DNA of 64,000 bases from Anthonomus grandis grandis (Eukaryota; Arthropoda; Insecta; Coleoptera; Curculionidae): NCBI RefSeq assembly GCF_022605725.1, contig NC_065564.1:1302001-1366000 (forward strand), written 5' to 3'. The notes under the pieces are model-generated. The model saw nothing but the letters and a program-made list of their open reading frames with translations. It searched no databases and was not told the DNA's origin. The translations under genes and the position numbers were made by a program. This document shows positions 22,621 through 33,872 of this stretch, piece by piece; the stretch's first letter is position 1; each line of letters opens with the position of its first letter.

Positions 22621-24355
22621 ACTGGAAAAACAAACGAATCAATCCAGGACCGCACTGAGCCCGAAAAAACCCAAAAAAAACCAAAAAAAAAAAAACCCAA
22701 AAACAATCGAAAAAATTACGGCCCGGTCTGCCCCTCTACGCGGGTGGATATGTAACGAGGGCTAAAGCTAATCCAACCCCGGGAGTAGTAAATAAGCTTC
22801 ACACAGCCCAAAAATACGAGCACTTAAAACAGTGCCGGAAACTAATTTTTATTTATTTATTTCATTATAATAATTATTTTAATTAATTAATTAATTAATT
22901 ACACTTTTTTTATTTAATTTTTTCCTTTTTTTTTTATTGGTTTTGTCATAGTTTAACTCTATAGTTTTCTCTCTCTTTGAAAAGTCGCTGTGAGTGAGTG
23001 AGCGAGCACAACTACGCAGCATCGACGTCGCGGGGGGGAGAAGGGGGGAGGATAGTAAGGAGAGAGGAGGGCGTCTTTTGTTTATTGGGGCGGCACATCA
23101 AAAATTATTGAAAGGGCGGCCTACGGAACAGGGGGGGGCGGATAAGAAGAGGGGGGCTGTTTAGCACTAAGCAATAGTAGTAGTAAAAATTGTTTTTTAT
23201 TAATGGTGTGCCGCCCCTTTGATATTTCAATCATGCGTGATTATCACAGATAAAAAACACGTTTGCTGTCAAGTGGAGGGCGACCCCGCGACGCCCCCCT
23301 CTCCCTTGCTGTTGGCTTCGACTCGATTCATTAAATTATGGCGATTTCTTGTTTAATCTAAACCCTTAAGGTATCATTTAATTATTATTATTATTATATC
23401 GTAATAATAATTTATTTATTATTTTTTTGGCAGGATATCTCACCCTAATAAAAACGAGTTTAATTACACATCAGTCGCACCATATCAATAATAATATAAT
23501 ACAGTTATCACGGGGGGCGGCGGCAACAGGGGGGCGACCACCCCCCCTAAAAAAAAATCAAGATCACACTAAAAAAAGTCCTAAACGGGGTAAAAATTTG
23601 ACGTAGTAACAGTTTTGTTGGGGCGGTGGGCGGCGGCATGGGCCCGCCCCTTTTCTCGGTCCTACCACGATTGTTCGTCATCACCCACAGTTTTCCTCCA
23701 CTTAAATAAACGACACTATTATCGGACGCCGCACTACTACCGTACCACAACATCAACATCAACAACAACAACAACAACAACAATATTTGGCTATTTAAGG
23801 GCGACGGGGGGGCGGTAACGTAGAAGGGAGGACGAATTTTCCTTCTCCGTCTTCTTCTTCTTCTTCTTCTTCGCCGTCGTCTCCGTCTACCGTAGCAAAC
23901 GTTAATAATTAATAAGAGAAGTACTACTAAAGGGCGGCTCTCGTAGGGCTGATGGAGGCGGCGGCTGCGATGACGATGATGATGAAAAAGGGCGGCGATG
24001 ATGGCGAACTGGGCGGCGGCTGCTGTGGTGCCGCCCCAAGTGTTATAGTGGTGGTAGCAGTAGTAGTAGTAGTAGTAGTAATGGGGACGCAGACGAGCAT
24101 CCATCACTGTGACAAAAAATTTAATTTAATTCGATTGGGCGGCGTTTTTTGTTCACCCCCTCACCCACCCAACCCCCCCGGTTTCGTTACTATGGGAACG
24201 CGGCGTTCGCTCGATAATCGGGGCCGCCCTCGGTCTCTCTTTTTTAACCGAGGTGGCTGTCGTATGGACCCGTACAGGGTTGCCACGTTTTGCACCAAGT
24301 ATTTAATAACGGTATATTGTTTTACTGGTTTAATTTTTTTAATTGGAAACTCGTG
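22621..24355. other. Non-satellite, low-complexity, partly GC-rich region
   Basis: Simple-sequence runs include AATT near 22870-22900, CAA near 23760-23783, TTC near 23850-23873 and GTA near 24058-24080. There are also GC-rich G-runs and C-runs. The long open frames (minus 23547-24107, plus 23952-24356) translate mainly to Arg, His, Tyr, Val or Ser runs and show no known domain. The region could be part of a Shaker 3' untranslated region, an enhancer or an unknown exon, but the sequence does not decide. Confidence 0.5.
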
Positions 24356-24785
24356 ACCCTAATCAGTTAGTGTAAATTATTTGAAAATTCATGTCCCTGA
24401 TCGCTATGTGTATTGATTATAAATAATTTGGGGTGTCAATTGTTATTATCAAATTTTGCCCATTTTTCATAATAAAATGTTGTAGCTGAGTGTGCAGCTG
24501 CATAGCTACACCTTTTCAGTACTTATTGCAATTTATTTCATGCATTAATCTGAAAAAACTGAAAAGTTATTGGGATTTTTCCTGGCACACCTTTATTTAG
24601 ACATTCACAGCTTGGATCTAGAGAAAGAGAAAAATTTTAATAGTTTTAGTTAAAATATGTTGAAGCTGTCTATATAGCTACATAGCCGCATCATTTCAGT
24701 ACCATCTACCGTTTATTTCATCAGATTACCTGGAAAAACCGAGAAGTTATGATGATTTTTCCAGGCATACTTTTAATTAAAAAAC

Positions 24786-26534
24786 TAAGTACAAAAACGC
24801 CCATAACTCCCTTAAAAAGTGTCTAAATTTGTCCAAACTTGCACCAAATTATTAAGAAAACTCCAATTTATTATAAAAAAAATACTTCAAGTCAATTTTC
24901 TTAATAAGAATTTTTTTACACGGAGTCAAAGTTGATGGTAACAATTTTTCAATTTTTTTTGGAGCCTAAGTACAAAAACACCCATAACTCCCTCACAAAT
25001 TGTCCAAATTTGTCCAAACTTGCACCAAATTATTAAGAAAACTCCAATTTATTTGAAAAACAATATTTCAAGTCAATTTTCTTAATAAGAAAATTTTTAC
25101 ACGGAGTCAAAGTTGATGGTACCAATTTTTCAATTTTTTTTGGACCCTAAGTACAAAAACGCCCATATCTCCCTCAAAAATGGTCCAAATTTGTCCAAAC
25201 TTCCACCAAATTATTAAAAAAACTCCAATTTATTATAAAAATAATATTTCAAGTCAATTTTCTTAATAAGAAATTTTTTACACGGAGTCAAAGTTGATGG
25301 TACCAATTTTTCAATTTTTTTGGACCCTTAGTACAAAAACGCCCATAACTCCCTCAAAAACTGTCCAAATTTGTCCAAACTTGCACCAAATTATTAAGAA
25401 AACTCTAGTTTATTATAAAAACAATATTTCAAGTCAATTTTCTTAATAAGAAATTTTTTACATGGAGTCAAAGTTGATGGTACCAATTTTTCAATTTTTT
25501 TTGGACCCTAAGTACAAAAACGCCCATAACTCCCTCAAAAACTGTCCAAATTTGTCCAAACTTGCACCAAATTATTAAGAAAACTCCAATTTATTATAAA
25601 AATAATATTTCAAGTCAATTTTCTTAATAAGAAATTTTTTACACGGAGTCAAAGTTGATGGTACCAATTTTTCAATTTTTTTGGACCCTTAGTACAAAAA
25701 CGCCCATAACTCCCTCAAAAACTGTCCAAATTTGTCCAAACTTGCACCAAATTATTAAGAAAACTCTAGTTTATTATAAAAACAATATTTCAAGTCAATT
25801 TTCTTAATAAGAAATTTTTTACATGGAGTCAAAGTTGATGGTACCAATTTTTCAATTTTTTTTGGACCCTAAGTACAAAAACGCCCATAACTCCCTCAAA
25901 AACTGTCCAAATTTGTCCAAACTTGCACCAAATTATTAAGAAAACTCCAATTTATTTGAAAAACATTATTTCAAGTCAATTTTCTTAATAAGAAATTTTT
26001 TACACGGAGTCAAAGTTGATGGTAACAATTTTTCAATTTTTTTTAGACCCTAAGTACAAAAACGCCCATAACTCTCTCAAAAACTGTCCAAATTTGTCCA
26101 AACTTGCACCAAATTATTAAGAAAACTCCAATTTATTTGAAAAACAATATTTCAAGTCAATTTTCTTAATAAGAAATTTTTTACACGGAGTCAAATTTCA
26201 TGGTAACAATTTTTCAATTTTTTTTGGACCCTAAATACAAAAACGCCCATAATTCCCTCAAAAACTGTCCAAATTTGTCCAAACTTGCACCAAATTATTA
26301 AGAAAACTCCAATTTATTTGAAAAACATTATTTCAAGTCAATTTTCTTAATAAGAAATTTTTTACACGGAGTCAAAGTTGATGGTACCAATTTTTCATTT
26401 TTTTTGGAGCCTAAGTACAAAAACGCCCATAACTCCCTCAAAAACTGTCCAAATTTGTCCAAATTTGCACCAAATTATTAAGAAAACTCCAATTTATTAT
26501 AAAAATAATACTTCAAGTCAATTTTCTTCAAAAG
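24786..26534. repeat. Nested ~180-bp array, first block
   Basis: About 9.7 units of the CTAAGTACAAAAACGCCCAT subfamily, nearly identical to the array in carrier intron 2. It is bracketed by a 47-bp direct repeat (24739-24785 and 26535-26581) that differs at one position. The array ends in mid-unit at both sides. Confidence 0.9.
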
Positions 26535-27302
26535 CCGAGAAGTTATGATGAATTTTCCAGGCATACTTTTAATTAAAAAACTTGAATTCCTGATCAACTT
26601 GAATCATTATTTTGACACTTTAAATAAAAAATACGCTGAAGCTGACTATATAGCGACATAGCTACACTATCCCAGCACCCACTGCTGTTTATTTCATTAG
26701 TTTATCCTGAAAAACCGTAAAGTTATGAAGCTTTTTCTAGACCATGTTTCATTTGGACTAATAATTGTTTATCTTAAAAGAATTTTGAATTTGGACACTT
26801 TTGATTAAAAAATGTTTGTAGCTGTTTATATAGCTGTATAGCTACACCATGTCAGTACCTTTTGCTGTTTATTTCATTACAGTATCTTCAAAAACCTTGA
26901 AGTTATAAAACATTTGCTAGACGATGTTTCATTTGACCTAATAACCGTTTAACTTATCAGAAAATTGAAATTTTGACACTTTTAAGTGAAAAATTGATGT
27001 AGCTGTTTATATAGCTGCATAGCTACACTATCACAGTACCTATTGCAGCTTATTTCATTAATTTATCTCAAAAAACCGTAAAGTCATGGAGCTTTTTCTG
27101 AACCATGTTTCATTTGATCTAATAACTGCTAATCTTATCAGAAAATTAAAATTTTGACACTTTTAAGTGAGAAATTGATGTAGCTGTTTATATAGCTGCA
27201 TAGCTACACTATTACAGTACCTATTGCTGCTTATTTGACTAATTTATCTTAAAACCTAGTGAAGCTATAAAAGCTTTTCTTGTACCAAGTTTAATTTGAA
27301 AA

Positions 27303-28305
27303 AGTAACTAAGTACAAAAACATATCTCCCATAACTCCCTCAAAAACTGTCCAAATTTGTCCAAACTTGCACCAAATTATTAAGAAAACTCCAATTTATT
27401 TGAAAAATAATATTTCAAGTCAATTTTCTTAATAAGAAATTTTTTACACGGAGTCAAAGTTGATGGTACCAATTTTTCAATTTTTTTTGACCCTAAGTAC
27501 AAAAACGCCCATAACTCCCTCAAAAACTGTCCAAATTTGTCCAAACTTGCACCAAAATATTAAGAAAACTCCAATTTATTATAAAAATTATACTTCAAGT
27601 CAATTTTCTTAATAAAAAATTTTTTACACGGAGTCAAAGTTGATGATAACAATTTTTCAATTTTTTAGAACCCTAAGTACAAAAAAGCCCATAATTCCCT
27701 CAAAAATTGTCCAAATTTGTCCAAACTTGCACCAAATTATTAAGAAAACTCCAATTTATTATAAAAATAATATTTCAAGTTAATTTTCTTAATAAGAAAT
27801 TTTTTACACGGAGTCAAAGTTGATGGTACCAATTTTTCAATTTTTTTTGGAGCCTAAGTACAAAAATGCCCATAATTCCCTCAAAAATTGTCCAAATTTG
27901 TCCAAACTTGCACCAAATTATTAAGAAAACTCCAATTTATTATAAAAATATTATTTCAAGTCAATTTTCTTAATAAGAAATTTTTTACACGGAGTCAAAG
28001 TTGATGGTAATAATTTTTCAATTTTTTTTGGACCCTAAGTACAAAAACGCCCATAACTCCCTCAAAAATTGTCCAAATTTGTCCAAACTTGCACCAAATT
28101 ATTAAGAAAACTCCAATTTATTTGAAAAACAATATTTCAAGTCAATTTTCTTAATAAGAAATTTTTTACACGGAGTCAAAGTTGATGATAACAATTTTTC
28201 AATTTTTTTTGGACCCTAAGTACAAAAACGCCCATAACGCCCTCAAAAATTGTCCAAATTTGTCCAAACTTGCACCAAATTATTAAGAAAACTCCAGTTT
28301 TCATT
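27303..28305. repeat. Nested ~180-bp array, second block
   Basis: About 5.6 units of the same subfamily as 24786-26534, starting again at CTAAGTACAAAAAC. It is bracketed by a diverged ~91-bp direct repeat of host sequence (27211-27302 and 28306-28396). Confidence 0.88.
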
Positions 28306-28545
28306 ATTACAGTACCTATTGCTGCTTATTTGACTAATTTATCTCAAAAAACAGTGAAGATATGAAGCTTTTCTTGTACCAAGTTCAATTTGAAAATTCA
28401 CACTCCCAATCACCTTGCCTATTGAGTATAACTGTTTTTCTTAGCGGGAAATTTAAAACTTTGACACTTTTGAATAAAAAAACGCTGTAGATGCTTATGC
28501 AGCTTTATACCTACACTATTTTAGTACCTATAACTAATAATGTCA

Positions 28546-28555
28546 TTTATTTATT
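28546..28555 (-). terminator. Candidate poly(A) signal downstream of Shaker
   Basis: On the minus strand this reads overlapping AATAAA hexamers, about 260 bp past the Shaker stop codon. It lies within degenerate satellite sequence, so it may be coincidental. If used it would give a short 3' untranslated region. Confidence 0.3.
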
Positions 28556-28815
28556 TTAAAAAATTGCACAGTTATAACGCTTTTCCTCTAGTGGCAACTC
28601 TTCGCCCTGTTCACTTTGAATACCAATAAAATCAGTTAGTTTTGCCCGGGAAATTTAAAATTATGTCATAGCTGACTACTCAACTTCATAGATACGCTGT
28701 TGCCTTAATTCCGATTCCCTAAAACTCCCCTTGAAAAAACAACTTGGCAAACCCGCACAGACTAGAGCAAAAAAAATAAAAGAGTGAGTGAGTGAGAGCT
28801 AGTAGTACCTTGTAG

Positions 28816-28971
28816 TCAAACGTCAGTCTCCATGGTAACCGCATTAATGTTGTTATTTTGGCGTCGCGACGTCGGGTTGCTGCAGTTCTGTTTGCGGGTC
28901 AGCTGATCTCGCGTCACCAGCAGACCCTCCTCGAGCTCGACCAGGTCGCTCGAGGACTCGCTCAGCGACCC
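28816..28971 (-). CDS. Sh: Shaker, C-terminal exon with PDZ-binding tail
   Basis: A 156-bp exon coding 51 residues and the stop. It starts GSLSESSSDLVELEEG, which matches the SSLSESSSD start of the Drosophila tail. Then comes a hydrophilic region, SRRQNNNINAVTMETDV. The final ETDV is a class I PDZ ligand, which in Drosophila binds Discs-large and clusters the channel at synapses. The tail is much shorter than the glutamine-rich Drosophila version. The acceptor is CCCCCCAG before 28971 and the stop TGA is at 28816-28818. The satellite array begins only about 9 bp into the upstream intron. Phase 0 agrees with the S6 exon. Confidence 0.96.
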   Translation of the reverse strand, partial: GSLSESSSDLVELEEGLLVTRDQLTRKQNCSNPTSRRQNNNINAVTMETDV

Positions 28972-31900
28972 CTGGGGGCGGATCATTTTTGTTAAAAAAT
29001 GATAAGTAATGCTGTAGATACGAGGAAACTTATAAGGACCTTTTTGATAAAGAAACTCACTGGCTTTCATATGAAACTAAAATCAATAAAATCCTTACAG
29101 TAGTTTCAAAGATATTGGGATTTTTGTAAAGCCTTTGACTGTATCAAGATTTTTTTTAATGTACCGAAAAACAGTTGAATAACTCCAAAAGTGCTGTAGT
29201 GAGGAGGAAACTTGTAAGGACCTTTTTTGTTAAGAAATTCATTGGCTTTCATATGAAACTAAAATCAATAAAATCCTTACAGTAGTTTCCAAGATATTGG
29301 GATTTTTGTGAAGCCTTTGACTGTATCAAGATTTTTTTTAATGTACCGAAAAACAGTTGAATAACTCCAAAAGGGCTGTAGTGAGGAGGAAACTTGTAAG
29401 GACCTTTTTGGTAAAGAAACTCACTGGCTTTCATATGAAACTAAAATCAATAAAATCCTTACAGTAGTTTCCAAGAGATTGGGATTTTTGTGAAGCCTTT
29501 GACTGTATCAAGATTTTTTTGAATGTACCGAAAAACAGTTGAATAACTCCAAAAGGGCTGTAGTGAGGAGGAAACTTGTAAGGACCTTTTTTGTTAAGAA
29601 ACTCATTGGCTTTCATATGAAACTAAAATCAATAAAATCCTTACAGTAGTTTCAAAGATATTGGGATTTTTGTAAAGCCTTTGACTGTATCAAGATTTTT
29701 TTTAATGTACCGAAAAACAGTTGAAAAACTCCAAAAGGGTTGTAGATACGAGGAAACTTGTAAGGACCTTTTTGGTAAAGAAACTCATTGGCTTTCATAT
29801 GAAACTAAAATCAATAAAATCCTTACAGTAGTTTCAAAGATATTGGGATTTTTGTGAAGCCTTTGACTGTATCAAGATTTTTTTGAATGTACCGAAAAAC
29901 AGTTGAATAACTCCAAAAGGGCTGTAGATACGAGGAAACTTGTAAGGACCTTTTTTGTTAAGAAACTCATTGGCTTTCATATGAAACTAAAATCAATAAA
30001 ATCCTTACAGTAGTTTCAAAGATATTGGGATTTTTGTAAAGCCTTTGACTGTATCAAGATTTTTTTTAATGTACCGAAAAACAGTTGAATAACTCCAAAA
30101 GGGCTGTAGTGAGGAGGAAACTTGTAAGGACCTTTTTTGTTTAGAAACTCATTGGCTTTCATATTAAACTAAAATCAATAAAATCCTTACAGTAGTTTCC
30201 AAGATATTGGGATTTTTGTGAAGCCTTTGACTGTATCAAGATTTTTTTTAATGTACCGAAAAACAGTTGAATAACTCCAAAAGGGCTGTAGTGAGGAGGA
30301 AACTTGTAAGGACCTTTTTTGTTAAGAAACTCATTGGCTTTCATATGAAACTAAAATCAATAAAATCCTTACAGTAGTTTCAAAGATATTGGGATTTTTG
30401 TGAAGCCTTTGACTGTATCAAGATTTTTTTGAATGTACCGAAAAACAGTTGAAAAACTCCAAAAGGGTTGTAGATACGAGGAAACTTGTAAGGACCTTTT
30501 TTGTTAAGAAACTCATTGGCTTTCATATGAAACTAAAATCAATAAAATCCTTACAGTAGTTTTAAGGACCTTTTTTGTTAAGAAACTCATTGGCTTTCAT
30601 ATTAAGCTAAAATCAATAAAATCCTTACAGTAGTTTCAAAGATATTGGGATTTTTGTGAAGCCTTTGACTGTATCAAGATTTTTTTGAATGTACCGAAAA
30701 ACAGTTGAATAACTCCAAAAGGGCTGTAGTGAGGAGGAAACTTGTAAGGACCTTTTTTGTTAAGAAACTCATTGGCTTTCATATGAAACTAAAATCAATA
30801 AAATCCTTACAGTAGTTTCAAAGATATTGGGATTTTTGTAAAGCCTTTGACTGTATCAAGATTTTTTTTAATGTACCGAAAAACAGTTGAATAACTCCAA
30901 AAGGGCTGTAGTGAGGAGGAAACTTGTAAGGACTTTTTTTGTTAAGAAACTCATTGGCTTTCATATTAAACTAAAATCAATAAAATCCTTACAGTAGTTT
31001 CAAAGATATTGGGATTTTTGTGAAGCCTTTGACTGTATCAAGATTTTTTTGAATGTACCGAAAAACAGTTGAATAACTCCAAAAGGGCTGTAGTGAGGAG
31101 GAAACTTGTAAGGACCTTTTTTGTTAAGAAACTCACTGGCTTTCATATGAAACTAAAATCAATAAAATCCTTACAGTAGTTTCCAAGATATTGGGATTTT
31201 TGTGAAGCCTTTGACTGTATCAAGATTTTTTTTAATGTACCGAAAAACAGTTGAATAACTCCAAAAGGGCTGTAGTGAGGAGGAAACTTGTAAGGACCTT
31301 TTTGGTAAAGAAACTCACTGGCTTTCATATGAAACTAAAATCAATAAAATCCTTACAGTAGTTTCCAAGATATTGGGATTTTTGTGAAGCCTTTGACTGT
31401 ATCAAGATTTTTTTGAATGTACCGAAAAACAGTTGAAAAACTCCAAAAGGGTTGTAGATACGAGGAAACTTGTAAGGACCTTTTTTGTTAAGAAACTCAT
31501 TGGCTTTCATATGAAACTAAAATCAATAAAATCCTTACAGTAGTTTCAAAGATATTGGGATTTTTGTGAAGCCTTTGACTGTATCAAGATTTTTTTGAAT
31601 GTACCGAAAAACAGTTGAATAACTCCAAAAGGGTTGTAGATACGAGGAAACTTGTAAGGACCTTTTTTGTTAAGAAACTCATTGGCTTTCATATGAAACT
31701 AAAATCAATAAAATCCTTACAGTAGTTTCCAAGATATTGGGATTTTTGTGAAGCCTTTGACTGTATCAAGATTTTTTTTAATGTACCGAAAAACAGTTGA
31801 AAAACTCCAAAAGGGCTGTAGTGAGGAGGAAACTTGTAAGGACCTTTTTGATAAAGAAACTCATTGGCTTTCATATGAAACTAAAATCAATAAAATCCTT

Positions 31901-33872
31901 ACAGAAGTTTCCAAGATATTGGGATTTTTGTGAAGCCTTTGACTGTATCAAGATTTTTTTGAATGTACCGAAAAACAGTTGAATAACTCCAAAAGGGCTG
32001 TAGTGAGGAGGAAACTTGTAAGGACCTTTTTTGTTAAGAAACTCATTGGCTTTCATATGAAACTAAAATCAATAAAATCCTTACAGTAGTTTCAAAGATA
32101 TTGGGATTTTTGTAAAGCCTTTGACTGTATCAAGATTTTTTTTAATGTACCGAAAAACAGTTGAAAAACTCCAAAAGGGTTGTAGATACGAGGAAACTTG
32201 TAAGGACCTTTTTGGTAAAGAAACTCATTGGCTTTCATATGAAACTAAAATCAATAAAATCCTTACAGTAGTTTCAAAGATATTGGGATTTTTGTGAAGC
32301 CTTTGACTGTATCAAGATTTTTTTGAATGTACCGAAAAACAGTTGAATAACTCCAAAAGGGCTGTAGATACGAGGAAACTTGTAAGGACCTTTTTTGTTA
32401 AGAAACTCATTGGCTTTCATATGAAACTAAAATCAATAAAATCCTTACAGTAGTTTCAAAGATATTGGGATTTTTGTAAAGCCTTTGACTGTATCAAGAT
32501 TTTTTTTAATGTACCGAAAAACAGTTGAATAACTCCAAAAGGGCTGTAGTGAGGAGGAAACTTGTAAGGACCTTTTTTGTTAAGAAACTCATTGGCTTTC
32601 ATATTAAACTAAAATCAATAAAATCCTTACAGTAGTTTCAAAGATATTGGGATTTTTGTGAAGCCTTTGACTGTATCAAGATTTTTTTGAATGTACCGAA
32701 AAACAGTTGAATAACTCCAAAAGGGCTGTAGTGAGGAGGAAACTTGTAAGGACCTTTTTGGTAAAGAAACTCACTGGCTTTCATATGAAACTAAAATCAA
32801 TAAAATCCTTACAGTAGTTTCCAAGATATTGGGATTTTTGTGAAGCCTTTGACTGTATCAAGATTTTTTTGAATGTACCGAAAAACAGTTGAAAAACTCC
32901 AAAAGGGTTGTAGATACGAGGAAACTTGTAAGGACCTTTTTTGTTAAGAAACTCATTGGCTTTCATATGAAACTAAAATCAATAAAATCCTTACAGTAGT
33001 TTCAAAGATATTGGGATTTTTGTGAAGCCTTTGACTGTATCAAGATTTTTTTGAATGTACCGAAAAACAGTTGAAAAACTCCAAAAGGGTTGTAGATACG
33101 AGGAAACTTGTAAGGACCTTTTTTGTTAAGAAACTCATTGGCTTTCATATGAAACTAAAATCAATAAAATCCTTACAGTAGTTTCAAAGATATTGGGATT
33201 TTTGTGAAGCCTTTGACTGTATCAAGATTTTTTTGAATGTACCGAAAAACAGTTGAAAAACTCCAAAAGGGTTGTAGATACGAGGAAACTTGTAAGGACC
33301 TTTTTTGTTAAGAAACTCATTGGCTTTCATATGAAACTAAAATCAATAAAATCCTTACAGTAGTTTCAAAGATATTGGGATTTTTGTGAAGCCTTTGACT
33401 GTATCAAGATTTTTTTGAATGTACCGAAAAACAGTTGAAAAACTCCAAAAGGGTTGTAGATACGAGGAAACTTGTAAGGACCTTTTTTGTTAAGAAACTC
33501 ATTGGCTTTCATATGAAACTAAAATCAATAAAATCCTTACAGTAGTTTCCAAGATATTGGGATTTTTGTGAAGCCTTTGACTGTATCAAGATTTTTTTTA
33601 ATGTACCGAAAAACAGTTGAATAACTCCAAAAGGGCTGTAGTGAGGAGGAAACTTGTAAGGACCTTTTTTGTTAAGAAACTCATTGGCTTTCATATGAAA
33701 CTAAAATCAATAAAATCCTTACAGTAGTTTCAAAGATATTGGGATTTTTGTGAAGCCTTTGACTGTATCAAGATTTTTTTGAATGTACCGAAAAACAGTT
33801 GAATAACTCCAAAAGGGTTGTAGATACGAGGAAACTTGTAAGGACCTTTTTTGTTAAGAAACTCATTGGCTT

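Larger units (their letters stand above)
24360..28700. repeat. Degenerate ~190-bp satellite with two nested arrays
   Basis: Host units share TATATAGCTGCATAGCTACA, CAGTACC, GTTTATTTCATTA and GAGAAGTTATGA followed by a T-run and CCAGG, with periods of about 180-190 bp. They recur at 24480-24780, 26535-27300 and 28306-28690, and again inside Shaker at 43340-46950. Two blocks of the unrelated ~180-bp family (24786-26534 and 27303-28305) interrupt them. Confidence 0.85.

Noticed and set aside
23547..24356. Long open frames on both strands (186 and 134 codons)
   Set aside because: They translate to runs of Arg, Tyr, His, Val and Ser from simple repeats and show no domain or splice context.
28980..29003. 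Helitron-type 3' hairpin ending of the 182-bp array
   Set aside because: A hairpin is present, but I see no terminal CTRR after it and no TC start at the other edge, and the flanking direct repeat argues against Helitron insertion.
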